A program made the position numbers and the translations under genes. 49,034 nt of DNA from NCBI GenBank assembly GCA_016929395.1, contig JAFGIX010000014.1:1-49034 (forward strand), given 5' to 3'. Position 1 is the first letter of the stretch; the number at the start of each line of letters is the position of its first letter. Below the pieces are notes generated by a model. The model was not told where the DNA came from and made no database searches. It saw only the letters and a list, made by a program, of their open reading frames with translations. This document shows, piece by piece, positions 39,584-47,318 of the stretch. The stretch comes from Candidatus Zymogenus saltonus (GTDB lineage: Bacteria; Desulfobacterota; Zymogenia; Zymogenales; Zymogenaceae).

Positions 39584-40330
39584 ATGAAAATAAAGAAGTA
39601 CAGGTTCGAGATTACGCTTGTCGTATCGCTGATTTTAAGCTCGGTCATCATGTACCTGATACACTATCTCATCTTTCACGATCTTCACCATATCGGCATC
39701 TACATGATAGGCGATATCGCCATTATGCCCATCGAGGTCCTAATCGTGACGCTCATAATTCACAGGCTCCTTCAGGTCAGGGAGAAGCGCAAGCTGATGA
39801 CGAAGCTGAACATTGTCATCGGGGCCTTTTTCAGCGAGATAGGGGAAGAGCTGGTAAAGGCCTTCTCGGATGCGGATAAAAATATCGGCGCCATAAGGGG
39901 CAAGATACTCGAGACCAACCATTGGTCTAACAGCGAGGTCTCCCTCTTAAGCAAGCTCGTGGACTCATACGAGCCCGAGATCGAGAGCAGGGACTACAAC
40001 CTTGAAAACCTCAGGTCGTTTCTCTTCGAGCGGAGGGTTTTTCTCCTGCGGCTCCTGGAAAACCCGAACCTCCTGGAGCACGACTCTTTCACCGATCTCC
40101 TCTGGGCAGTCACGCATCTCCAGGAGGAGCTATACTTCAGGGAGGATTTTGTAAGCCTCCCCGAGAGCGACTTTGCGCACCTCACCCTCGACATCAAGAG
40201 GGCTTACAGATCGGTCATCAAGGAATGGGTGCTCTATATGAAGCACCTTCATGACAATTACCCCTATTTATTCTCCCTGGCGAAAAGGATGAATCCCTTT
40301 GACGCCAACGCCTCTATAATCGTGAAATGA
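39584..40330 (+). CDS. Two-helix membrane protein with cytoplasmic helical domain, unknown
   Basis: A 248-residue protein. Two membrane helices lie at about 9-30 and 40-62 (ITLVVSLILSSVIMYLIHYL; DIAIMPIEVLIVTLIIHRLL). A charged, helix-forming domain of about 180 residues follows, with conserved-looking segments such as FFSEIGEELVKAFSDAD and LLWAVTHLQEELYFREDF. I recognise it only as a conserved hypothetical type seen in anaerobic bacteria; no catalytic motif is apparent. It sits between purM and purN on the same strand. A GGAAG lies six bases upstream of the ATG. Confidence 0.75.
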   Translation: MKIKKYRFEITLVVSLILSSVIMYLIHYLIFHDLHHIGIYMIGDIAIMPIEVLIVTLIIHRLLQVREKRKLMTKLNIVIGAFFSEIGEELVKAFSDADKNIGAIRGKILETNHWSNSEVSLLSKLVDSYEPEIESRDYNLENLRSFLFERRVFLLRLLENPNLLEHDSFTDLLWAVTHLQEELYFREDFVSLPESDFAHLTLDIKRAYRSVIKEWVLYMKHLHDNYPYLFSLAKRMNPFDANASIIVK

Positions 40331-40399
40331 TCGGCTAAGGGTGTTTTTTCAGACTGGCCTGTCAAGCGCCGAAACGGATGTGGGAACCAAGGAGGGTAT

Positions 40400-41059
40400 A
40401 TGTTGAAAATAGCCGTATTTATCTCCGGAAGCGGGACAAACCTCCAGTCGATCATCGACAACTGCGAGAGCGGGAGGGTGAACGCCGAGGTCGTGCTTGT
40501 CCTCTCCAACGAGCCGGACGCCTACGGGATCGAGCGGGCCAAAAAACACAACATCCCGGCGATCGTGGTAAATCACAGGGATTACGCCTCCCGAAAGGAA
40601 TTTGAGGATACGGTTTTAAAATCGATAAGCGACTACGAGATAGACCTGATCTGTCTCGCCGGCTTTATGCGCGTCCTCACCAACAACTTTCTCGCGAGAT
40701 TCCCGAACAGGATCATCAACATCCACCCCGCCCTCCTCCCATCGTTCGCCGGGACCCAGGGTCAGCAGGACGCCTTCGACTACGGTGTCAAGTTCACCGG
40801 CTGCACTGTCCACTTTGTGGACGCGGACGTGGACACCGGCCCCATTATAATTCAGGCGGTCGTGCCCCTGAAACAGGACGACACCGTGGAGACGCTGAAG
40901 AAAAGGATATTGGCCCAGGAGCACAAGATCTACCCCCAGGCGATTCAGTACATCGCTAAAGGGGCGGTTAAGATTGTCGGCAGGAAGGTGGTCATTAAGG
41001 ACCTCGGCGATATTAACGACTTCGCCGAGATAAATCCCCCGGCGTCGATCTTTGATTAA
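40400..41059 (+). CDS. purN: Phosphoribosylglycinamide formyltransferase
   Basis: A 219-residue GAR transformylase transferring formyl from 10-formyl-tetrahydrofolate to GAR in purine synthesis. FISGSGTNLQSIID binds the phosphoribosyl group. The catalytic set is complete: Asn107 and His109 (INIHPALLPSF) and Asp145 (DADVDTGPII). AGFMRVL is the folate-pocket motif. GGAGGG immediately upstream of the ATG is a good ribosome site. Grouping with purM is usual. The folate donor pool links it functionally to the pterin methyltransferase and threonine aldolase nearby. Confidence 0.96.
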   Translation: MLKIAVFISGSGTNLQSIIDNCESGRVNAEVVLVLSNEPDAYGIERAKKHNIPAIVVNHRDYASRKEFEDTVLKSISDYEIDLICLAGFMRVLTNNFLARFPNRIINIHPALLPSFAGTQGQQDAFDYGVKFTGCTVHFVDADVDTGPIIIQAVVPLKQDDTVETLKKRILAQEHKIYPQAIQYIAKGAVKIVGRKVVIKDLGDINDFAEINPPASIFD

Positions 41060-41107
41060 TAACGTGCCCCTGTGGGATTCGCCCGTACTGTTTTTGCAGC
41101 TTAAGGG

Positions 41108-41151
41108 GTGGCTTAGTGTTCCACTGACAAGTAGGAGCTTGTCGGTAACAC
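41108..41151. repeat. Dispersed hairpin element, second copy
   Basis: ACTGACAAG (41123-41131) pairs with CTTGTCGGT (41138-41146), extended outward by GTGTT and AACAC. It matches the perfect hairpin at 8210-8235 (CACTGACAAGC and GCTTGTCAGTG), 33 kb away. It lies between purN and the DUF523 gene. Confidence 0.65.
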
Positions 41152-41280
41152 CCGGCGCAAAGAGCAGACCATCGGTTTCCATTTCCCAAGGGAATGTCAG
41201 TATGTTTCCGGTTCCCCGCTTTCCGAGGGAGTTACATACATAATGATAGGATAAGGCACATTCCAAAAGCAGCAAACGAG

Positions 41281-41715
41281 ATGTATTTCGTAAGCGCCTG
41301 CCTCGTTGGAGAAAACTGCCGATACGACGGCAACAACTCCTACTCCAAAAGGGTTACCGAGTTTCTCTCCGACAAGGAGTACATCGCCATGTGCCCCGAG
41401 GAGCTGGGAGGGCTTACCACGCCGAGGGCGCCGTCCTCCTTCATCGGGGGGACGGGAGAGGACGTCCTCTTAGGCAGTGCGAAGATCATCGACGCCGACA
41501 AAAAGGAGAGGACAAGAGAGTTCATCAAGGGGGCGGAGAGATCGCTTAGCGCGATAAGGGAGAGGGGAATCACCCACGCAATACTCAAGGAGAGAAGCCC
41601 CTCCTGCGGCGTACGGGAGGTCTACCTCAAGGGGAAAAGGGTCGAGGGGATGGGTGTCACCGCGGCCCTTTTTACGAGGGAGTCGATTGTTATTCTCTCC
41701 GACGAGGAGATATGA
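41281..41715 (+). CDS. DUF523 family protein
   Basis: A 144-residue DUF523 protein. The N-terminal SACLVGENCRYDGNNSY is the family signature (S-x-C-L-x-G-x-x-C-R-Y-D-G), followed by MCPEELGGLTTPRAPSSF and ILKERSPSCGVREVY. Three conserved cysteine sites suggest metal or sulfur chemistry, but the molecular role of the family is not established to my knowledge. The frame is open for 29 codons upstream, yet that part lies next to the repeat hairpin and has no similarity, so the ATG at 41281 is used although its ribosome site is weak. A flavodoxin-fold oxidoreductase gene follows after 31 bases. Confidence 0.9.
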   Translation: MYFVSACLVGENCRYDGNNSYSKRVTEFLSDKEYIAMCPEELGGLTTPRAPSSFIGGTGEDVLLGSAKIIDADKKERTREFIKGAERSLSAIRERGITHAILKERSPSCGVREVYLKGKRVEGMGVTAALFTRESIVILSDEEI

Positions 41716-41746
41716 AATGAGAGAAGGAGATGAGAGAAGATATTAG

Positions 41747-42373
41747 ATGAAAGAAAAGAGCAGGATCGTGTCCCTGAACAGCAGCTACAGGAGAAAGGGA
41801 AACACCAACCGTATGGTCGAAGAGGTCCTGAAGGGGTGCAGGGAGGCGGGGACCAAAACGGATCACATCTTCTTGATGGAAAAGGATATCAAGGCGTGCC
41901 TCGGCTGCTTGAAGTTCTCGAAATACAACGAGGAGACGTTTGGAAGGTGCGTCCAGAAGGACGACATGAGGGGGCTCCTCAAAAAGGTCGTCTTCGCCGA
42001 CGGACTGATCGTAGCCTGCCTGGTCTACTGTGGGAACATGAACGCCCACATGGTGAAGTTCATGCACCGGATGTCGCCCCTCGCCTACGACAAGTCGCTT
42101 GACGGCGGCATGGTGGGAATCCCCGTCTACAAGCTCAAGCCGACAAAGCCGGGGATGTACATCACCAGCATGATCGCCCCCTTCCCTCTGAACCGGGTCA
42201 TGGGCGTCTACCGCAATTTCTACAAGATGCTGAGACTCGTCCTGAGGCTCGCCGGCTTCAAGGCCGACTACGTCCTCAACGTGGGCGGATCGGAGGAGAA
42301 GACATCCATTCCAAATAGGGAGGAGATGAAAAGTAAGGCCTTTAAGCTGTGCATGAAGCTCGCCGGGCATTAG
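41747..42373 (+). CDS. Flavodoxin-fold NAD(P)H-dependent oxidoreductase / iron-sulfur flavoprotein
   Basis: A 208-residue member of the FMN reductase/iron-sulfur flavoprotein family. IVSLNSSYRRKGNTNRMVEE is the FMN phosphate-binding loop (variant S-S-Y-R-R-x-G-N-T). CLGCLKFSKYNEETFGRC gives the compact cysteine motif of the Isf group, though only three cysteines are close together. It is therefore an electron-transfer flavoprotein or quinone/iron reductase of unknown partner. The C-terminal half (VMGVYRNFYKMLRLVLRLAG) is longer than in simple FMN reductases. A clear terminator follows, closing the purM-to-flavoprotein run. Confidence 0.85.
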   Translation: MKEKSRIVSLNSSYRRKGNTNRMVEEVLKGCREAGTKTDHIFLMEKDIKACLGCLKFSKYNEETFGRCVQKDDMRGLLKKVVFADGLIVACLVYCGNMNAHMVKFMHRMSPLAYDKSLDGGMVGIPVYKLKPTKPGMYITSMIAPFPLNRVMGVYRNFYKMLRLVLRLAGFKADYVLNVGGSEEKTSIPNREEMKSKAFKLCMKLAGH

Positions 42374-42402
42374 GCCGATATTCTCATTTTAGTAACGGTA
42401 AT

Positions 42403-42431
42403 CGCCCCGCAACCAAAACGGGGCGTTTTTT
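42403..42431 (+). terminator. Strong intrinsic terminator
   Basis: CGCCCCG (42403-42409) pairs with CGGGGCG (42419-42425) around a nine-base loop and is followed by six Ts. It stands 30 bases after the flavoprotein stop. Confidence 0.92.
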
Positions 42432-42474
42432 GCCGTAATCCAACTGTCTTTTAGGCGCGGCGGCGGGCCTCACA

Positions 42475-42498
42475 AATTTCCTTGCATTCAAGGAAATT
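42475..42498. promoter_or_regulatory. Perfect 10-bp inverted repeat, operator candidate
   Basis: AATTTCCTTG (42475-42484) and CAAGGAAATT (42489-42498) are perfect inverse copies around CATT, about 75 bases before the small membrane protein start and next to TTATACAATTATAG promoter-like sequence. It lacks a T-run, so a repressor site is more likely than a terminator. Confidence 0.5.
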
Positions 42499-42570
42499 CA
42501 TTATACAATTATAGATAGGTCGTTTGAATATCGATAAAGATGCTCAATGTTTTAATAAGGGAGTCAAATC

Positions 42571-42993
42571 ATGAACGGGGAGGGACAAAACGAGAACGGT
42601 GAAGTGAGGGGAAAGATGAGGAGTCAGTGGTGGGTAAAAGAAGACTGGGGGAAACGGTGGCGGCAAAGCGACAGGCTTCACGCGGTCGGCTGGGCGGCGA
42701 TCTTTATTTGGGCGGGTCTGGTTCTTCTGGCGGAGAGCACCGATTACGTCGCCAACTTTTACTGGTGGGACGGCTGGTTTGTCTTCTTTGCCGGGGCAGG
42801 TATAATCGTGCTCATTCAGGCGGTTGTTCGGGCGCTCGTTCCCGCCTTCCGCAGGCGGGTGATAACCACTTTTGTGATCGGATTCATCCTCCTCTCGATA
42901 GGGTTGGGAGAGCTTTTCGGCTTATTGTGGCCGTTTCTCTTGATTTCTATCGGGATAATCATTCTGGTGAGGAGTTTTGTGGGCCGGAGCTGA
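42571..42993 (+). CDS. Small membrane protein with LiaI/DUF5668-like helices
   Basis: A 140-residue protein with a polar N-terminus (1-36) and four hydrophobic helices: GWAAIFIWAGLVLLAE, FVFFAGAGIIVLIQAVV, VITTFVIGFILLSIGLGEL and WPFLLISIGIIILVRSFV. The WAAIFIWAGLVLL and FLLISIGIIIL helices resemble the LiaI/LiaF-type small transmembrane modules found in envelope stress proteins. No enzymatic residues are visible. It has its own upstream region with a palindrome and follows a terminator, so it is a separate unit. Confidence 0.75.
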   Translation: MNGEGQNENGEVRGKMRSQWWVKEDWGKRWRQSDRLHAVGWAAIFIWAGLVLLAESTDYVANFYWWDGWFVFFAGAGIIVLIQAVVRALVPAFRRRVITTFVIGFILLSIGLGELFGLLWPFLLISIGIIILVRSFVGRS

Positions 42994-43151
42994 CCGCCTT
43001 AGATTGTATCGGCTTTGCCGGCAGACTCAAACGTTGGTAATTAAGGATCGCCGGCCGATTCAATGCTTTTTTGAATTGATCAATTTCAATCCACCGCCGG
43101 GGATTTATTCCTGTTTCAGATAAATCCCATATCTTTTAAAGGGAGTCAATC

Positions 43152-44012
43152 GTGGAACATTATAAAGGCCTTTTTGAAAATAAGGTCGCCGTCGTCACCG
43201 GCGCCGCCTCCGGCATCGGAAAGGCGGTCTCCCTTGAGCTTGGGAGGTCGGGAGCAAACGTTGTCTGCGTAGACAAGGACGGCGAGGGCGCAAGGGATAC
43301 CGCCTCATCGATTAAAAAGGAAGGGGGAACGGCCGAAGCCGTAATCCTCGACGTTACCGACGGAAAGGCGGTCGAGGCCCTGATAAAAAAGACCGCAAGA
43401 GAACATGGAAGGATAGACTACATCTTCAACAACGCCGGAATCGGCGTCGGGGGGGAGGTGCGTGACCTCAAGCCCGACCACTGGAAGAAGATCATCGACG
43501 TCAACCTCTGGGGAGTCATACACGGCACGCTTGCCGCCTATCGGATAATGATCGATCAGGGTTTCGGTCACATCGTCAACACCGCATCCCTTGCGGGCCT
43601 CGCCCCGACCCCCATCAACACCCCTTATGCCGTCACGAAGCACGCTGTAGTTGGATTATCCACCTCTCTCAGGGCCGAGGCGCGCGACCTCGGCGTAAAG
43701 GTGAGCGCCGTCTGCCCCGGCGTAATCGAGACCAATATCCTCTACAAGAGCGAGATGCTGAAGGCGGACCGAAAGGAGGCGCTGGCCCAGGTCAGGATTA
43801 AAAGGATGAACGTCGACAAGGCCGCAAGGGACATATTGAAAGGGGTTAAAAAGAACAAGCCGATCATTGTGATCACGCCCCACGCCAAAGTCCTCTGGCG
43901 GATTCAGAGGTTCTTCCCATACGTTATAAATTTCATCTCCCTTCTGGCCGTCAGGGAGTTCAGGAAGATAAGGGTGGACGATGAAAAAACTGCTGTCAAG
44001 AGAAAGGATTAG
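43152..44012 (+). CDS. Short-chain dehydrogenase/reductase (classical SDR)
   Basis: A 286-residue classical SDR. VTGAASGIGKAV is the NAD(P)-binding TGxxxGxG. Asp41 after the second strand (VVCVDKDG) favours NAD(H) over NADP(H). NNAG (about 93-96), Asn118, Ser146, Tyr159 and Lys163 complete the catalytic tetrad. The C-terminal 90 residues include RIKRMNVDKAARDILKGV, as in SDRs acting on lipid or steroid-like substrates, but the substrate is unknown. The start is GTG at 43152 with GGGAG seven bases upstream. It is separated by only two bases from the next flavoprotein gene, so both are co-expressed. Confidence 0.92.
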   Translation: MEHYKGLFENKVAVVTGAASGIGKAVSLELGRSGANVVCVDKDGEGARDTASSIKKEGGTAEAVILDVTDGKAVEALIKKTAREHGRIDYIFNNAGIGVGGEVRDLKPDHWKKIIDVNLWGVIHGTLAAYRIMIDQGFGHIVNTASLAGLAPTPINTPYAVTKHAVVGLSTSLRAEARDLGVKVSAVCPGVIETNILYKSEMLKADRKEALAQVRIKRMNVDKAARDILKGVKKNKPIIVITPHAKVLWRIQRFFPYVINFISLLAVREFRKIRVDDEKTAVKRKD

Positions 44013-44014
44013 CG

Positions 44015-44590
44015 ATGAAAGTTGTGGCCGTAAACGGAAGCCCCAGAAAAGATGGAAACACCAATGCCCTTATCAAGCACGTCTTTAAAGTCCTCGAAGA
44101 CGAGGGGATAGAGACGGAGCTTATCGAGCTTCGGGGAAAAAAGATGGGGGGGTGCATGGCGTGTCTGAAGTGCTTTGCCAACAAAGACGGGAAGTGCGCC
44201 GTAAAAAACGATTTCCTGAACGAGTGCGTCGCCAAGATGGCCGAGGCCGATGGGATTATCCTCGGCTCCCCCACCTATTTTTCGGACGTTACCGCAGAGA
44301 TGAAGGCGTTGATAGACAGATCGGGAATGGTGGCGATGGCAAATGACGCCATGTTCAAGAGAAAGGTGGGAGCGGGAATCGTCGCCACGAGACGCACCGG
44401 CGCAATCCACGCTCTGGCAACGATAAACCTCTTTTTTCTGATAAGCAATATGATAGTCGTCGGATCGAGCGCCTGGAACGTCGGCTTCGGATTTACCGAG
44501 GGGGAGGTGGAAAACGACATCGACGGGATACAATACATGAAAGACCTTGGGGAAAATATGGCGTGGCTTTTAAAAAAAGTCAACGGCTGA
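44015..44590 (+). CDS. Flavodoxin-fold NADPH-dependent FMN reductase / iron-sulfur flavoprotein
   Basis: A 191-residue FMN reductase-like protein. VNGSPRKDGNTNALIKHV is the canonical FMN-binding loop. GCMACLKC followed by GKCAVKND gives the cysteine group of iron-sulfur flavoproteins. GSPTYFSDVTAEMKALIDRSG is the flavin-contacting segment typical of the family. It is a clearer family member than its paralogue at 41.7 kb. It begins two bases after the SDR stop, so it may recycle the SDR cofactor or act in the same redox step. No strong terminator is visible after it. Confidence 0.9.
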   Translation: MKVVAVNGSPRKDGNTNALIKHVFKVLEDEGIETELIELRGKKMGGCMACLKCFANKDGKCAVKNDFLNECVAKMAEADGIILGSPTYFSDVTAEMKALIDRSGMVAMANDAMFKRKVGAGIVATRRTGAIHALATINLFFLISNMIVVGSSAWNVGFGFTEGEVENDIDGIQYMKDLGENMAWLLKKVNG

Positions 44591-44768
44591 AATACGCCGC
44601 ACTTAATTGGCCGGATTCTGGAAGATCAAGGTCGACAACGTGACGATTCTGCCCCTTCACCTCCTCAATTCAAGCTTTCGTTGTTCCCGGTACGCGGGCT
44701 GTTTGACAAGGCAAGGGATTTTGCAAATCCACCTTTGGAAAAACGTGACGGCTAAAAGCAATTGGGCC

Positions 44769-45719
44769 TCAATCAAGACAGGCCTTAAACCGCCCGATTA
44801 TTTCATCCTTATCAACTCCCCAGCCCACAAATGCGAGCCGGGTGATCTTCTCGTCGCCGTGTGTCGAACTGGTTATATCTGTCAACTCTATCTCGGTCAG
44901 CTCCATCTTCCAGCCGACGTAACTTAAAAAGGCCGTCCTGTCGGAGAAGCTAACGGCCCCCTTTATCCGAAACATCCCGAATGGTAGGGAATTAAGGAGC
45001 TTCTCGAGGCGGGACTCGTTCAGCGGCCTTGACTCCACAAAGGAGAAGGAGATAAAGTCCTGGGCCTTCGTCCCTTCTTCATACCCCTTGTGCTGCGTTA
45101 AGCCCTTCCCCCCCTTTACCCCCTCCTTGATGACTTCAAGGTCGACCCTGGCCCGAACCGCCGGAACCACCGGCGAACCACCGGACGCCTCCCTTATCTC
45201 CTTCACCGCCTTTTCAAGCCGGTCCTCATCGATCAGGTCGACCTTGTTTAAGACCACGAGGTCGGCGCTCTTGAGCTGGTTGAAAAAGAGCGCCCCCAAA
45301 ATGTCCCTGGCACTCCAAAGGTCAGCCTCCACCACCGTGACAATCTTAAGGGAATCCACATCCCCACCGTCGATGAACTCCCCCACTATCGGGATAATGT
45401 TTTTCGGATCAGCGACGCCGGAGGCCTCGATGAATATCCACTTAGGAGAAAAATTGTCGATGACATCCCTCAAGGTTTTTCTTATCCCAAGGGCCAGAGT
45501 GCAGCAGATGCAACCGCTGGTAAGCTCCACGACCTCCCCCACTCCCTCGAGGAGGGAGCCGTCTATCCCCACTTCGCCGAACTCGTTGACGATGACGACC
45601 GTGTCGGACATATCCCTTTCGCATGACAGCAGATGTCTTAAGAGCGTGGTCTTCCCCGCCCCTAAAAATCCTACAATCAGGACGACGCCCGCCCTCTTTT
45701 TATCATCTCCTTTTACCAT
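44769..45719 (-). CDS. CobW/COG0523-family GTPase (metal chaperone)
   Basis: A 316-residue P-loop GTPase. VGFLGAGKTTLLRHLL is Walker A; the metal-binding C-x-C-C motif is present as GCICC (Cys70, 72, 73); VVLNKVDLI is the base-recognition NKxD; and the CobW C-terminal domain follows from about residue 235. Members deliver zinc, cobalt or other metals to client proteins or take part in cobalamin synthesis. In a window with two corrinoid proteins a cobalt role is tempting but unproven. GGGGAG four bases upstream supports the ATG. Divergent from the cysteine-rich protein gene at 45.9 kb. Confidence 0.92.
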   Translation of the reverse strand: MVKGDDKKRAGVVLIVGFLGAGKTTLLRHLLSCERDMSDTVVIVNEFGEVGIDGSLLEGVGEVVELTSGCICCTLALGIRKTLRDVIDNFSPKWIFIEASGVADPKNIIPIVGEFIDGGDVDSLKIVTVVEADLWSARDILGALFFNQLKSADLVVLNKVDLIDEDRLEKAVKEIREASGGSPVVPAVRARVDLEVIKEGVKGGKGLTQHKGYEEGTKAQDFISFSFVESRPLNESRLEKLLNSLPFGMFRIKGAVSFSDRTAFLSYVGWKMELTEIELTDITSSTHGDEKITRLAFVGWGVDKDEIIGRFKACLD

Positions 45720-45819
45720 ACCGCTCCCCGTTGATTTAAAGATAAAGTTTACAGCCCGTACTTTTATCAGAGATTTGGCCGAGGTTCAAGTATCTTTATC
45801 CCGAATGCGAGATAAATTG

Positions 45820-45845
45820 AAAAACGGATACGAAAATCCGTTTTT
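45820..45845. terminator. Symmetric hairpin with T-runs between divergent genes
   Basis: AAAAACGGAT (45820-45829) and ATCCGTTTTT (45836-45845) form a perfect 10-bp hairpin with T-tails on both strands. It looks like a bidirectional terminator, yet it lies upstream of both flanking genes. It could insulate the two units or act in the cobW-like leader. Confidence 0.6.
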
Positions 45846-45848
45846 GCC

Positions 45849-45877
45849 TTGACACGTCAACCGATATTGTGGATAAA
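45849..45877 (+). promoter_or_regulatory. Predicted promoter of the cysteine-rich protein gene
   Basis: TTGACA at 45849-45854, a 17-base spacer and GATAAA at 45872-45877. The -35 lies in a small palindrome, TTGAC-AC-GTCAA (45849-45860), which could be an operator. Confidence 0.55.
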
Positions 45878-45929
45878 TATTAGTGTTTTTCTATAAATAA
45901 GATTCAATCGATGAATAAAAAGGAGCAAG

Positions 45930-47033
45930 ATGGATAATATAAGCGTTTACGAGAAGCTGAGGGACAAGCTCTCGGTCACTCCGGTGGGTGCGCCGAAGGG
46001 CGAAGACTTTCTGGAGATACTTTCCATCATATTCACGCCGGATGAGGCCGATCTCGCCCTATCTATCCCATTCATGCCCGCCACGCTGGAGGATATAGCG
46101 AAGGGATCGTCAATGGACATCGAGCAGGCAAAAGAGCGCCTGAACGGGATGGCGGACAAGGGTATAGTCTACGCCTTCGAATACAAGGGGACGCCGATGT
46201 TCATGCTCTTCGGCGTGGTTCCGGGCATCTTCGAGTTCCCCATCATGAAGGGGAGCCTCGACATCGACTACCACAGGCTGAAATCCCTCTGGAAGAAGTA
46301 CCACGACGAGGGGTGGGACTACGAAGACGCCAAAACAACCTTCCCCATCCCGATGGGGAGGATACTCGCGGTAGAGGAGGAGATAACCTCGAAAAAGGAT
46401 GTCCTCCCCACTGAACTCGTCTACAAGTACATAGACGAGGCTAAATATATCTGCGTGGGGGAGTGCGCCTGCAGGACGGTCGTGAACAACTGCGACTCCC
46501 CGAAGGACGTCTGCATGGGACTCGGCTACGGGGCGAAGTTTCTTGCGGAGAGGGGGATGGCCCGGCTCATCGAAAAGGAGGAGGCAAAGGCGATCCTGAA
46601 AAGGGCCCATGAGGCCGGCCTCATCTCCTGCGTGGACAACAACAACGAGAACGTCTCGATGCTCTGCAACTGCTGCCCCTGCTGCTGCGGGCAGCTCACC
46701 GTGGCTACCAAGCACGGCCGCTACGACCTTCGCCCTGTGGGGGCCTTCGTCGCGAGCGTGGATTCGGACAAATGCACCGCCTGCGGCGCCTGCGAGGATA
46801 GATGCCCCATGAAGGCTATATCTATAAATGATTCTGCTGAAATAGACCCGGATAAATGCATCGGCTGCGGGCTCTGCGTCTCCGAATGCCCGGTGGAGGC
46901 CCTGGCGATGGTAAGGAGGGAGCCCTCCCCAACCGTCTACAACAACATCCAGGACTGGGCGATGGCGGCGGTGGAGACAAAGGGCACGGCAAAGGAGTTC
47001 ATGGAGGAGCTCGGCGTAAAGGAGAAGAACTAG
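45930..47033 (+). CDS. Multi-cluster [4Fe-4S] protein with winged-helix-like N-terminus
   Basis: A 367-residue protein with 20 cysteines, all after residue 170. Residues 30-110 look like a small helical/winged-helix domain (LEDIAKGSSMDIEQAKERL). Then come three cysteine zones: residues 175-195 (CVGECAC, then C188 and C195), residues 246-253 (CNCCPCCC), and a C-terminal ferredoxin with two full sets (282, 285, 288, 292 and 310, 313, 316, 320). The first two zones do not match a standard cluster motif that I know, and could hold extra or unusual centres. Similar proteins are annotated only as 4Fe-4S proteins in anaerobes. A GGAG seven bases before the ATG supports the start. The partner is not evident. 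Confidence 0.88.
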   Translation: MDNISVYEKLRDKLSVTPVGAPKGEDFLEILSIIFTPDEADLALSIPFMPATLEDIAKGSSMDIEQAKERLNGMADKGIVYAFEYKGTPMFMLFGVVPGIFEFPIMKGSLDIDYHRLKSLWKKYHDEGWDYEDAKTTFPIPMGRILAVEEEITSKKDVLPTELVYKYIDEAKYICVGECACRTVVNNCDSPKDVCMGLGYGAKFLAERGMARLIEKEEAKAILKRAHEAGLISCVDNNNENVSMLCNCCPCCCGQLTVATKHGRYDLRPVGAFVASVDSDKCTACGACEDRCPMKAISINDSAEIDPDKCIGCGLCVSECPVEALAMVRREPSPTVYNNIQDWAMAAVETKGTAKEFMEELGVKEKN

Positions 47034-47318
47034 GCCGAGCCGGGAACATCAACGTGAGCCTCCGTGACTTTTCGGGGCCTGATTAAGAACGGTACGTTGT
47101 CATCTCGTGGCGATTGGGGGGCCTCCGGTTCATCTAAGGGGCCGTTGATATTTACACCGCCCATCGGAGTTTCGGATAAAGACTTCCTAATGATCTCCCG
47201 CAGACGGACATTGAATTGACGTTTTAAAACGCCGTTAAGTTATTAGCGAGCCGTTAGGAAGCCATTGAACACTATGGCTGGGCGGGGCGGCAGCATGACC
47301 CCTTGTCGTAAATATCGT

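Noticed and set aside
41194-41280. N-terminal extension of the DUF523 protein
   Set aside because: Lies next to the dispersed hairpin, lacks family similarity; the family signature begins just after ATG 41281.
44607-44927. 106-codon + strand frame
   Set aside because: Half of it is antisense to the CobW gene and the remainder shows no features or ribosome site.
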